From G020348185 sp964525045 (GTDB taxonomy: Bacteria > Nitrospirota > Nitrospiria > Nitrospirales > UBA8639): a stretch of 57,455 bases of DNA. The stretch is taken from positions 1 through 57,455 of the forward strand of contig CAZGFD010000023.1 in the NCBI GenBank assembly GCA_964525045.1, read 5' to 3'. The notes beneath the pieces are model-generated. The model saw nothing but the letters and a program-made list of their open reading frames with translations. It was not told where the DNA came from and made no database searches. Positions 1 through 8,355 of the stretch are shown one piece after another (the stretch's first letter is position 1; every line of letters begins with the position of its first letter). Position numbers and translations under genes: made by a program.

Positions 1-965
1 AATCGGACACTGTCATAACGATGATGCCGGATCGTGATCGCATCGGCCGTGGCATGAATGGTCCGACCCTCGGCCAAGAGGGTGGGGTGAGCTCGGACAT
101 CTTCCACGTCTGTCAATACCGTGCCAAGCATGAGTAAGCAATCGGCCTGATCAACAAAGTCGAGGATTTCATCACGACCGACCAAGCCCCCGTACACTCC
201 AATATACAGAGGGTGGTCTTCCCGGATGACCGACTTGCCCAGGAGGGTAGAAGCGACGGGGATATTCATACGTTCGACGAGCTGCGTTAAATTGTCCTGA
301 AGGGAAAACCGATGGATTTCAGACCCTGCCAGAATTACCGGCCTTTCTGATTTCGAGAGTATCCCACGGACTTCTGATACGGCCTCTTTCAAAGCATCGG
401 GGTCACTGGATTCTTGGATTTCGGCGGGAGCAAATGGTGTTGATTCTTTCAGGGGGGCCAACACCCTATCACGAGGAATTTCCAGATAAATAGGCCGCTT
501 ATAACGCATGAGTGCCGAAAGGGCCCGATCCATTTCACGCTCGGCAGTGAGGGGATCGTCTAACAAAATCGATGCCACGGTGATCTTCTCAAACACCTCG
601 CGTTGAGTGGAAAAATCTCGTACCATATGGTGTAACAAGGGATTTTTGAGCCGTTCGCCCAGGCCGGGTGAGCCGGACAGCACTACAACCGGCGACCGTT
701 CCGCATAGGCACAAGCGACCGCATTCACAATATTCAGCCCTCCCACGCAATAGGTCACGCATACTCCACCAATACCCCGAATGCGTGCATACGCGTCAGC
801 TGCAAATCCCGCACAATCCTCACGAGTGGTACCGATCGTCTGGATCGGCGAATCTTCTATAAGCTTGTATAGGGTCAGAATGTAATCACCTGGAATGCCG
901 AACATATGGTGTAGGCCCAGGTGATAAAGGCGGTCAAGGAGTACAGAGCCAATGGTAGGGTGCAT
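1..965 (-). CDS. Thiamine-diphosphate-dependent alpha-keto acid decarboxylase-like enzyme, N-terminal part
   Basis: The reading frame begins with ATG at 963-965 and stays open to the window edge, so only about the first 321 residues are present. The N-terminus carries FGIPGDY near residue 22 and TTREDCAGFAADAYAR near residues 46-61, the PYR-domain pattern of TPP enzymes, with the Glu at position 49 that normally activates the cofactor. The following segment matches the central nucleotide-fold domain of the indolepyruvate/pyruvate decarboxylase and acetolactate synthase superfamily. The family carries out C-C cleavage or ligation of 2-oxo acids in the cytoplasm. The FGIPGDY pattern fits the decarboxylases better than acetolactate synthase, but the substrate cannot be read from this half. 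No strong Shine-Dalgarno sequence precedes the start. Confidence 0.8.
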   Translation of the reverse strand, partial: MHPTIGSVLLDRLYHLGLHHMFGIPGDYILTLYKLIEDSPIQTIGTTREDCAGFAADAYARIRGIGGVCVTYCVGGLNIVNAVACAYAERSPVVVLSGSPGLGERLKNPLLHHMVRDFSTQREVFEKITVASILLDDPLTAEREMDRALSALMRYKRPIYLEIPRDRVLAPLKESTPFAPAEIQESSDPDALKEAVSEVRGILSKSERPVILAGSEIHRFSLQDNLTQLVERMNIPVASTLLGKSVIREDHPLYIGVYGGLVGRDEILDFVDQADCLLMLGTVLTDVEDVRAHPTLLAEGRTIHATADAITIRHHRYDSVR

Positions 966-1306
966 AGCAAGATGTGCAAAAGGAAATTGCACCGATTATT
1001 CTAGAACATACGAGTCTCTTTTGCCCATGAGGATTAGGAAAATGGCAATCCGTTAATTTCTTCTGAACGGTTTGTAGGACAATTTCCGGTCCTTATGTAA
1101 GAGTTTAGCATATTACGACATCTGGCGCTTTCTGCTAATTTCCTTTTGACCTGCAACATGAGATTGATTGAGCGGGCCATTTCGATAGAACGTTTCATTA
1201 AATTCAAGGCCAAAGTGATGTATGGATGGGTGAGAAATAGCACATTCTTCAACGAAGAATCTTTTGCCTTGCGACCGTAGCCTTCTCCACCTTAACGGAG
1301 TTTCTC
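966..1306. other. Intergenic region between divergent genes
   Basis: This 341-bp gap separates the divergently read decarboxylase-like gene and the sensor kinase at 1307, so both promoters should lie here. I see no repeat, RNA or convincing small gene. A 72-codon minus-strand reading frame (1034-1252) has no recognisable features. Confidence 0.5.
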
Positions 1307-2491
1307 ATGGATGTAGAAAAATTGAAGCAAGAGGGAAAAGTTCTGGTTGTTGATGATGACCCTGATATTCTCCTTTATCTCTCTGAGTTTTTAGAATCCA
1401 AAGGATACACCATCTTCACCGCATCCTCTGGGAATGAAGCCTTGGAAAAATTGGACCGCGATCATCCAGATCTCGTTCTGTTGGATGTGATGATGCCAGA
1501 CATTGATGGTTTTGAGGTTTGTCGACGGATTCGAGCCAATGCTGCCACGGCCTTACTCCCTGTCGTGATGGTGACAGGGGCGGGGGCGCAGGAACGCGTG
1601 AAAGGCATTGAGGCCGATGCGGATGATTTTTTCGTCAAACCGGGCGATCGACATGAGCTGCTCGCCAGAGTTCGTTCCCTTATTAAGAAAAAAGAGCTCT
1701 ACGATGAGACTCAAGCTCTGGGAAATCAACTGGCCAAATGGAACCAGGAATTGAAAGTAAAATTGGAACAGGAAACGAGACTCGCGGAAGTGGCGCGATC
1801 CCTCGGAGTCGTGGGCCACGACATTAAAAATATGTTGATGCCCATTCTCAATGGCGCCTGGCTGTTACAAGAAGAACTGAGTGAGCACTTCAGCAATTTA
1901 CCGGAATTACAGGCGAAACAATCGAAGACCAGCGAGGAGCTGAGCAAAGAGATTATTGAAATGCTGCAGACCAATGCCAAGCGAATCCAAGATCAAGTCA
2001 AGGAGATGGCGGACTGCGTCAAGGGCCTTACGACTCCTTTAAAATATGAGCCCTGTCGTCTGGCAGAAGTGGTGGACACGGTGTACAAGACTCTTCATTT
2101 TTCAGCCTCTCAAAAGGGGATCCGTCTTGAAACGGAGGGCCTGGAAACGCTGCCGACGATCCACGCGGATGAAGGACGCCTATTCAAAGCGTTCTATAAT
2201 CTGGTGAATAACGCGATTGCTGAAGTTCAGCCGTGGGGATCCATCCTGATTGGTGGTCAGCGGGAACGGGATAAGAAAAGCATTGTGGTGTGGGTGAAAG
2301 ATACCGGACCCGGCATGCCCTCAGAGGTGCGCGATTCTCTCTTCACTGACCGGGTAGTCAGCCGGAAACCCGGAGGTACCGGATTAGGCACCAAGATCAT
2401 CAAAGATGCGGTCGACGCTCACCATGGAACTATCAGGGTTGAAAGTCAATTAGGAGCAGGAACCACATTTCATATCAAGCTCCCAATATAA
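1307..2491 (+). CDS. Hybrid response regulator / sensor histidine kinase (REC-HisKA-HATPase)
   Basis: A 394-residue cytoplasmic protein with no membrane segment. Residues 10-125 form a receiver domain: acidic pocket D16-D18, phosphoacceptor D60 in LLDVMMP, T90 and K111. A coiled-coil linker (about 126-160) leads to a kinase core with H171 in VVGHDIKN. The ATPase domain has an N box (NLVNNAIAEV), a G1 box (DTGPGMP) and a G2 box (GGTGLGTKI). The receiver comes before the kinase, so phosphorylation of the receiver probably modulates the kinase and an outside kinase may feed it. It converges on the larger hybrid kinase at 2512-5226 with only 20 bp between the stop codons; the two may share a pathway, but that is inference. 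Confidence 0.93.
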   Translation: MDVEKLKQEGKVLVVDDDPDILLYLSEFLESKGYTIFTASSGNEALEKLDRDHPDLVLLDVMMPDIDGFEVCRRIRANAATALLPVVMVTGAGAQERVKGIEADADDFFVKPGDRHELLARVRSLIKKKELYDETQALGNQLAKWNQELKVKLEQETRLAEVARSLGVVGHDIKNMLMPILNGAWLLQEELSEHFSNLPELQAKQSKTSEELSKEIIEMLQTNAKRIQDQVKEMADCVKGLTTPLKYEPCRLAEVVDTVYKTLHFSASQKGIRLETEGLETLPTIHADEGRLFKAFYNLVNNAIAEVQPWGSILIGGQRERDKKSIVVWVKDTGPGMPSEVRDSLFTDRVVSRKPGGTGLGTKIIKDAVDAHHGTIRVESQLGAGTTFHIKLPI

Positions 2492-2511
2492 ACCTGTAGT
2501 TTTTTTGAGTT

Positions 2512-5226
2512 TTAACCCTTTTTGACGGGTTCCTTCTTTCCAAACCACCGTCTAGTCACATATCGAAATTGCACAGGGTCAAAGGGTTTGAGGAGATACG
2601 CGGTGGCGCCGTGCTTCAGGGCTGTCTGGGCCCGTTCTTCCGCTTCGGTGGCCGTGATCATGATCACGGGCAACGCCGGGTGGGTCTTTCTGAAATCTTT
2701 CAAGACTTCCAGGCCGTTTATGTCCGGCAAGCCAATATCCAGGATCACCCCATCAACCGTGTGCACCTTCAAGGCTTCAAGGGCCTCATGGCCGTTGGTG
2801 GCTGATTCCACTTGAAACCCTTCCCCCTGTAATCGATCCACCAGGAATTGACGTATATCCGGGTCATCATCGACGACGAGGATGCGCTTTTCTTGAAAAA
2901 GGTTCACAGTGAGAAGTGGTGGAGTCGCTTGGCTTCGCGCCAGGGTAAAGGAGAAGGTCGTTCCCTCCTCTTCTGTGCTCTTTACGGCAAGAGTCCCGCC
3001 CTGCATTTCCACAAGTTGCTTGGAAATCGAAAGTCCCAATCCTAGGCCTTCGATATGTTTGAATGAAGGGCGTTTGACTCTGAAAAAGGGTGTAAAAATG
3101 TGGGGAAGGGCATCGGCGGGAATGCCGTGCCCGGTGTCGATGACCGAAATATGGACCAAATGCGGGTCCTTCGACCCAATGTGAACTCTTATGGAGCCAT
3201 TCTTTGGAGTGTACTTCAAGGCATTCTCAAGCAAATTGGTCAATACTTGGTTCACTTTATCCCCATCGGCGTGAACCATGAGGTCAGGTTGAGAGTAATC
3301 CAGGGTAAGGTGTTGCCCCTTTGTTTTAGCCGAGGGTTTGAATTGTTCGATGAGCTCCTGGGCGAGTTCAATCATCGGGACCAGGCCCATGGAGAGTTCC
3401 ATTTTCCCGGCCTCCATTTTCGATCGATCAAGAAGATCAGAAATCATCCGTGAAAGGCGACCACTGTTGGCTTGTATCCGCCGAAGGTATTGAATTTGTT
3501 TTTCGGTCGTGTTCCCGGCCATACCATCCAACATGTTCTCGGCAAATCCTTTGATACTGGTCAGTGGGCTCCGCAACTCGTGTGAGACATGCGCGAGGAA
3601 TTGCGACTTGTGACGGTCCAATTCTTTGAGCTCTTGGTTCGCCGCTTCGAGCTCGGCCGTGCGTTCTCGAACTCGAAGCTCCAAGCTGGCATTTAATTCC
3701 TCAATCTGATGGTAGGCGCGGTTATTGTCCAAGGCAATGGCGACCTGGGAAGCGAACGTCACCATGACCTCCAGATCCTCTTGCGTTAATGAGTGACCGG
3801 GGAGCCGATCGACCACTAAACAGCCAATAATGATATCTTTGGCCTTGAGGGGAACGGCAAGCAGGGAACTCAAGTCTGTTTTCAACACGGCCAATTGGTT
3901 CAGGGATTGAAGCCGATCCCAGAAAGGAGATTTTCGGATATCGTTGATCAGTAAGGGTTGTCCCCGAATAAGGATCGTGCCTTCAATAGAGTGAGAGTCG
4001 GTGATGGGAATTTCAAGGGAGCGAACCCGGACGGCTGTGTCGGCAGGGACGCCCTGTAACCTTGCATCATAGGCTATGCCACGGGTGGAGTCGTAAAAAA
4101 AGAGCATGACTCGCTCAAAGTGGAGTTCTCGAGTCAGGGTGTCTAAAACATTTTGAATCAGCGTCTCACGGTCCCGGGTGCTGCTAAATAATAGGCCCGA
4201 GTCATGGAACGTCGTTAAATGTGCGACTTTTCGACGAAGATCTACTGTAGCCTGTTCTTGCTCCAAATAAGCCTCTCTAAGGTCTTCATGGCGATTTTCC
4301 AGGGTTTCCAGTTGTTCCTTGATCAACGCTTCACGTCGTTTCGTGTCGTGCTCCTGACGTTTTCTCATACCGAGCCAGACCCCCAGGGGAGGGAATAGGG
4401 AAATAATCAGGGCTTCGAGGAGTGAGAGACTCGGATGCATGATTTGCAGGTACCCCAATGCTCCAACCCCGGCAAGGATTCCCCATATGGACCAGCTAAA
4501 TGGCATATGGATCGGAGCGGTCCAGGTAAATTCCCATTCGCACCATTCATCTCCATTCGCAATGCATTGGAGGTCGGTGACCGTGGCATACCCTAATTGG
4601 TGGATATCTTCCGGAACTGCTGAAAGGGCAGCTTTGGAAGCCTGGCAGATCTGTTCCGCGCATCGTTTGCGATAAGGGCCGAACTGATCGTAAATGTGGT
4701 CCATGTACCTCATGCGGAGAACAGCGGAATTTTTGGTGACCGGGCCGACTCCAAACTCAATGGAATTCTTCGCAAATTTTTGCCCGAAATGAGGAAACAT
4801 TTTATAGATCTGGGGCATGGTGAAGGGTCGACCGAGTGTTTGAATGAGAGGTGAGATAAATTTGGCCTTTCCCGCATGGTATGGAAAATGGGGATCCTCA
4901 GAAAGAATGATGCAGAATTCCATCATAAAGCAGACAAATTCGTAGGAATAACTGTTCCAAACATTTTGAAGAAATTGGGGCGTAACATGGTAGGCGGGAT
5001 CTTGGATTCTCGCGTTTAAACGATGACACAATGTTTCAACAGCCTGTTTCCCGGCGTCGACCCCACGCAACCGTGCCACCTTCTCTTCTAAATAGGTCAC
5101 ATAGGCATGGACCTTCACTCCCGTCACGTCACGGATTTTTCTCCCTTGTTCGTCCACGCCATAAGGACGGAACTCCATGGAACCCTTTTCAAGGATGGTA
5201 TGGTCTTTTGAAAGCTGGTCGGTCAT
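2512..5226 (-). CDS. Membrane hybrid sensor histidine kinase with V4R-like sensor, GAF and C-terminal receiver
   Basis: 904 residues. The first ~230 residues resemble the heme-NO-binding / 4-vinyl-reductase-like fold, ending in CIANGDEWCEWEFTW, which is typical of the end of such small-molecule sensors. Two hydrophobic segments follow (about 240-285), then a coiled coil, a GAF domain (about 340-490) and another coiled coil. Next come HisKA with FLAHVSHELRSPLTS, HATPase with DTGHGIP and GLGLGLSI, and a C-terminal receiver with VVDDDPD, LDIGLPD and LLKPF. This is a complete hybrid kinase that senses a cytoplasmic or membrane cue; the ligand is unknown. An alternative ATG 16 codons in (5178) is also preceded by a purine-rich stretch, so the start is uncertain. 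Confidence 0.9.
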   Translation of the reverse strand: MTDQLSKDHTILEKGSMEFRPYGVDEQGRKIRDVTGVKVHAYVTYLEEKVARLRGVDAGKQAVETLCHRLNARIQDPAYHVTPQFLQNVWNSYSYEFVCFMMEFCIILSEDPHFPYHAGKAKFISPLIQTLGRPFTMPQIYKMFPHFGQKFAKNSIEFGVGPVTKNSAVLRMRYMDHIYDQFGPYRKRCAEQICQASKAALSAVPEDIHQLGYATVTDLQCIANGDEWCEWEFTWTAPIHMPFSWSIWGILAGVGALGYLQIMHPSLSLLEALIISLFPPLGVWLGMRKRQEHDTKRREALIKEQLETLENRHEDLREAYLEQEQATVDLRRKVAHLTTFHDSGLLFSSTRDRETLIQNVLDTLTRELHFERVMLFFYDSTRGIAYDARLQGVPADTAVRVRSLEIPITDSHSIEGTILIRGQPLLINDIRKSPFWDRLQSLNQLAVLKTDLSSLLAVPLKAKDIIIGCLVVDRLPGHSLTQEDLEVMVTFASQVAIALDNNRAYHQIEELNASLELRVRERTAELEAANQELKELDRHKSQFLAHVSHELRSPLTSIKGFAENMLDGMAGNTTEKQIQYLRRIQANSGRLSRMISDLLDRSKMEAGKMELSMGLVPMIELAQELIEQFKPSAKTKGQHLTLDYSQPDLMVHADGDKVNQVLTNLLENALKYTPKNGSIRVHIGSKDPHLVHISVIDTGHGIPADALPHIFTPFFRVKRPSFKHIEGLGLGLSISKQLVEMQGGTLAVKSTEEEGTTFSFTLARSQATPPLLTVNLFQEKRILVVDDDPDIRQFLVDRLQGEGFQVESATNGHEALEALKVHTVDGVILDIGLPDINGLEVLKDFRKTHPALPVIMITATEAEERAQTALKHGATAYLLKPFDPVQFRYVTRRWFGKKEPVKKG

Positions 5227-5570
5227 AGGAGGGTCCTGGGGGGGGGCCCGAGGGTACAGATTACAACCAAGTTAGTACCCGAAAACGGCGAATTTAGCGG
5301 GCATCCAAGGACGAACCTGACTGAAAACCTTAATTCTTGCCACCGGGACGCAGGATTATTTGTCGGCGCAAACGCCTGATGCTTGGTGAATTTGCAATTC
5401 AAGGGCCTGAAATTTTTTACTGAGAAAGTCAGCCTAACCATTGAAATTTAAAGAAGAATTTTGTCTGGTTGCATAGAATAATCCAATGAATCGCACTAAT
5501 GGGCGTATCTAATTGGGTAAATGGTGTATCGGATCCGATAACAGCCCCCAAAAAGGGGGGGGAGTTTGGG

Positions 5571-5634
5571 GTTTCGAGTTCCGGGTTTGGGTTAAAAGAA
5601 AGTTTCAGGTTCCAGGTTTCAAGTTTCAGGTTTT
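5571..5634 (+). repeat. GTTTCRR heptad repeat, copy 1
   Basis: Two blocks of degenerate seven-base units of the form GTTTC plus two purines (for example GTTTCAGGTTCCAGGTTTC). The same unit recurs at 8252, 11509, 15909, 16174, 16631 (inverted) and 46113, always outside genes. It makes no protein and has no spacers, so it is not CRISPR. Confidence 0.75.
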
Positions 5635-5651
5635 AATTCAGAAGAAAGAGG

Positions 5652-5674
5652 CCCTCTCCTTGTGAGGGAGAGGG
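5652..5674. repeat. CCCTCTCC...GGAGAGGG stem-loop repeat
   Basis: An 8-bp perfect stem (5652-5659 with 5667-5674) around a 7-nt loop, followed by GTTTGGGTGAGGGTG. It resembles intergenic GAGGGAGAGGG hairpin repeats found in many bacterial genomes. No T-run follows, so it is not a standard terminator. Confidence 0.55.
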
Positions 5675-5851
5675 TTTGGGTGAGGGTGAACGCTCCCAAA
5701 AGGTGTAGATACCATAATTGATAAAATCACTGACATCCCCAATTATTGACCTTTCGAATTCAGGAAATTAATGTGGTTTGGGAAAACTTTGTGGAGAAAA
5801 TAGATTCTCCTATTCACTCATGCATCAAATTGTCATACAAGGAATAACCCA

Positions 5852-6778
5852 ATGGCTGACAAACAATTTGTTTTAAATCTTGGAAAGCTCTTAATCGCGG
5901 TAGCATGGGCAGATGGGACTTTGAGCAGGCAGGAGATCAACGCACTCAAAGAACTCTTGTTTCTTTTGCCGGAAATTTCCGGGGAAGAATGGATGGCTTT
6001 AGAGCTCTATATGGAATCGCCCGTTGGGGAAGAGGAGCGTCAACAACTTCTCAGCCGAGTGCTTAATGGGGTCAGGTCACAAGCAGAAAAGGCCCTCGTT
6101 CTTGAAACTCTCGGGAAGCTTGTCCATATCGAAGGTGTCACCAAGGAGGCTGAAGCGTCGGTCGTCGAAGAGTTGCGGAAAGATATTGAAGGGAAGAGCA
6201 CGGGCTTATTGGGCCACCTCATGAATCCGCTTAAGCGGGCTATTGGGGCGCGAACGAGTCATTATGCTGCAGATGGTGGTCGCGAAAGTCGGATAGACGA
6301 TTATATTAAAAACACGGTCTACTACCAGCTTGTATCAGAAATGAAAGAGCGGGGAATTACGGTTTCCCTCCCCGAAGAAGAAATTCGCAAGGTGTGCCTG
6401 GCTGCCGGATTGATGGCGCGCGTGGCCTGGGTGGACAAAGCCTTTTGTGAGCAAGAGCAGGATTCCGTGGTTCAGGCCCTTGCTAAGGGGTGGCAATTAC
6501 CGAAGGAAGAGGCGCAATTAATTATGGAAATCGGTCACCAACGAATCATGAAGGGCCTGGATTTTGTGCAGCTCAGCAAAGGGTTTTGTGAACACACGAC
6601 CGTTCCTGAGCGCAAACAGTTTCTCAATAGCCTTTTTGCAATTGCCAATACCGCCCATAATACCTCAAGCCAGGAAATAGAGGAAATTCGTGCCATTGCC
6701 AAGGGCCTTGAGCTGGGGCATCAGGATTTCATTGATGCCAAGCTGACCATTTCCCGTGAAGACCGGGGAGGATATTGA
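5852..6778 (+). CDS. TerB-like protein with two tandem TerB domains
   Basis: 308 residues, acidic and helical. The N-terminal half (KLLIAVAWADGTLSRQE, residues ~11-27) and the C-terminal half (AAGLMARVAWVDKAFCEQE, starting near residue 188) repeat the same pattern: helix, then an acidic D-G/D-K calcium-binding-like turn. This is the TerB fold of tellurite-resistance and stress proteins. TerB-like domains are thought to bind metal and mediate contacts at the membrane; no enzyme activity is known. It has no signal peptide. It stands alone without other ter genes, so a role in tellurite resistance is not supported by context. A REP-type hairpin begins 28 bp after the stop. Confidence 0.75.
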   Translation: MADKQFVLNLGKLLIAVAWADGTLSRQEINALKELLFLLPEISGEEWMALELYMESPVGEEERQQLLSRVLNGVRSQAEKALVLETLGKLVHIEGVTKEAEASVVEELRKDIEGKSTGLLGHLMNPLKRAIGARTSHYAADGGRESRIDDYIKNTVYYQLVSEMKERGITVSLPEEEIRKVCLAAGLMARVAWVDKAFCEQEQDSVVQALAKGWQLPKEEAQLIMEIGHQRIMKGLDFVQLSKGFCEHTTVPERKQFLNSLFAIANTAHNTSSQEIEEIRAIAKGLELGHQDFIDAKLTISREDRGGY

Positions 6779-6805
6779 GGTCCTCGAATTTTCTAACCCC
6801 GGTTT

Positions 6806-6828
6806 GTAGCTGCAGCATCTAATGCTGC
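6806..6828 (+). repeat. REP-type hairpin with GTAG head (plus orientation)
   Basis: GTAG at 6806-6809 is followed by a perfect stem GCAGCAT (6812-6818) / ATGCTGC (6822-6828) with loop CTA. A GTAG tetranucleotide 5' of a short hairpin is the hallmark of REP elements mobilised by RAYT transposases. The three inverted copies at 6877-6971 complete a BIME-like cluster. Confidence 0.7.
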
Positions 6829-6876
6829 CCTCTAAACCCAAGGGCCATTGGATGACGTGGCTACCAGAGTCATTAG

Positions 6877-6971
6877 GCGCCATGAGATGGCGCAACTACA
6901 ATTGGAAATAAAGCACCATGAGATGGTGCAACTACAATTGGAAATAAAGCACCATGAAATGGTGCAACTAC
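6877..6971 (-). repeat. Array of three REP-type hairpins, 36-bp period
   Basis: Three units at 6877, 6913 and 6949, exactly 36 bp apart. Each is a 7-bp stem (GCGCCAT or GCACCAT with its complement) around GAG or GAA, followed by AACTAC, which reads GTAGTT on the minus strand. The linker (CAATTGGAAATAAA) is identical between units. The unit is oriented opposite to the hairpin at 6806. The array ends 7 bp before the symporter stop codon at 6979, so it may act as a 3' mRNA stabiliser or terminator for that gene. Confidence 0.8.
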
Positions 6972-6978
6972 AGAGCCC

Positions 6979-8238
6979 TTACTTCTGTTTGTTCATTTGT
7001 AGCCGGTCAATCACCGCAGCCCCTACCCCATCGCTCCACACATTGACGGTTGTCCGACAACGGTCCAGAAACCAGTCAATGACCAAAATGAGGGAAATCC
7101 CTTCCAAGGGCAAATTTACCGCCTTTAACACAATGACCATCGTCACCAAGCCGGCTTCCGGAATACCGGCTGCGCCAATGGCAGAGAGCGTCGCGGTGAG
7201 AAGCACGAGGATGGTCTCTCCCAGGCCTAATTCGATTCCGTAGGTCTGAGCAATGAAGACGGCGGCGACCGCTTCGTAGAGTGCTGTACCGTTCATGTTA
7301 ATGGTAGCGCCGAGGGGTGCCACAAAACTCACCGTTCGTCGGGAAAGATTTGCTTCCTCAATAAGGCTTTCCATGGTCATGGGGAGCGTTGCCGAACTCG
7401 AACTGGTTGAAAAGGCCGTCATCAAGGGGGTACTCATGGCTTTGGCAAAAGCCCCAACGGTCTGGTGGCTCAAGAATCGAAGAACGAGAGGCAGGACGAT
7501 AAGCCCATGTATACACAGGGCAAGAATGACGGTGCCAGCATAGGCTCCCAGTGATTTCAGTTGAGGCCAAAACCCGACAAACCCTCCAGCCTCCCCAAGT
7601 CGCCCCGCAATCAGGGCTCCAATTCCAATTGGCGCGACCCACATGATGAGATGCACGATGCCCATGATGGCCTCGTTGACACCGTCGAAAAATCGGATGA
7701 CCACCGTGCCTTTTTCCCCAAGCGTAGTCAGGATACCTCCAAATACCAGGGAAAACACGATGAGAGGGAGTACATCGGTATTCGCCATGGCCAAGAAAAG
7801 ATTGTCCGGGACCATGTTCGTCAAGATCTGTTCGAATAATTCAATCAGGGAGGTGGGTTTGTCTTCCATCCGCTCGGCAACCTGCTCCATGGATTCGCTG
7901 GAGAGTTCAACTGATGGGGCCTCCTGGGCAGTTCCAGGATGGATGACCGATACGAGGATAAGGCCAATAAGAACGGCGATGCCGGTGGTGGTCATGAAAA
8001 ACAAGACGGTTCGACCTCCCAATTGCCCCAATTTCCGGACATCCCCCAGGCTACTCACTCCCACAATCATAGAACTCATGACTAAGGGCACCACCATGAC
8101 AAACAGGGTCCGGAGAAATATTTCCCCGAGAAAATAGACCGCGATTCCGGCTGCAGGAAACAGGCCTCCCATGAATGTTCCAAAGAGGATTCCGGCAAGG
8201 ATGGCGAGAAGGAGGCGATTGGGGTTGGTCGGGGTCAT
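6979..8238 (-). CDS. Dicarboxylate/amino-acid:cation symporter (DAACS family)
   Basis: 419 residues with about eight hydrophobic helices and two re-entrant loops. The serine-rich loop FSTSSSSATLPMT (around 280) and the NMNGTALYEAVAAVFIAQ motif are signatures of the glutamate/aspartate/C4-dicarboxylate symporters (GltP, DctA, glutamate transporter homologues). It would bring acidic amino acids or dicarboxylates into the cell with Na+ or H+. Length is normal for the family. An acidic insert (about 107-130) lies between early helices. The start ATG is at 8236-8238, only 13 bp from a heptad repeat. The substrate cannot be told from the sequence. Confidence 0.93.
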   Translation of the reverse strand: MTPTNPNRLLLAILAGILFGTFMGGLFPAAGIAVYFLGEIFLRTLFVMVVPLVMSSMIVGVSSLGDVRKLGQLGGRTVLFFMTTTGIAVLIGLILVSVIHPGTAQEAPSVELSSESMEQVAERMEDKPTSLIELFEQILTNMVPDNLFLAMANTDVLPLIVFSLVFGGILTTLGEKGTVVIRFFDGVNEAIMGIVHLIMWVAPIGIGALIAGRLGEAGGFVGFWPQLKSLGAYAGTVILALCIHGLIVLPLVLRFLSHQTVGAFAKAMSTPLMTAFSTSSSSATLPMTMESLIEEANLSRRTVSFVAPLGATINMNGTALYEAVAAVFIAQTYGIELGLGETILVLLTATLSAIGAAGIPEAGLVTMVIVLKAVNLPLEGISLILVIDWFLDRCRTTVNVWSDGVGAAVIDRLQMNKQK

Positions 8239-8251
8239 GCGGATGAAAGAA

Positions 8252-8282
8252 GTTTCAAGTTCCGGGTTTCATGTTTCAAGTT
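8252..8282 (+). repeat. GTTTCRR heptad repeat, copy 2
   Basis: About four degenerate units (GTTTCAAGTTCCGGGTTTC and on) lie between the stop of gcvP and the start of the symporter, on the strand opposite to both genes. Confidence 0.7.
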
Positions 8283-8355
8283 AACAGGCAGAAAAAATTC
8301 TTACCTTGAACGATTAACTTTACACTTCAAACTTCTTGTGCGAGGACAATCCGGG

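Larger units (their letters stand above)
5227..5851. other. Long intergenic region with dispersed repeats
   Basis: A 625-bp gap between divergent genes. It contains a CCCCC-AAAAA-GGGGG hairpin around 5545-5559, a heptad repeat block (5571-5634) and a G/C-rich stem-loop (5652-5674). I find no believable gene here. The last ~100 bp before 5852 are A/T-rich and probably hold the promoter of the TerB-like gene. Confidence 0.6.

Noticed and set aside
1034..1252. 72-codon minus-strand frame upstream of the first kinase
   Set aside because: No ribosome-binding site or recognisable pattern; lies in a promoter region.
6877..6971. Possible short CRISPR array (three 36-bp units)
   Set aside because: The units are contiguous with no variable spacers and carry a hairpin with GTAG heads; no cas gene is present.
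6848..7243. 131-codon plus-strand frame beginning MDDVATRVIRRHEMAQLQ
   Set aside because: It translates the REP array and then antisense of the symporter; the repeated residues come from the 36-bp DNA repeat.
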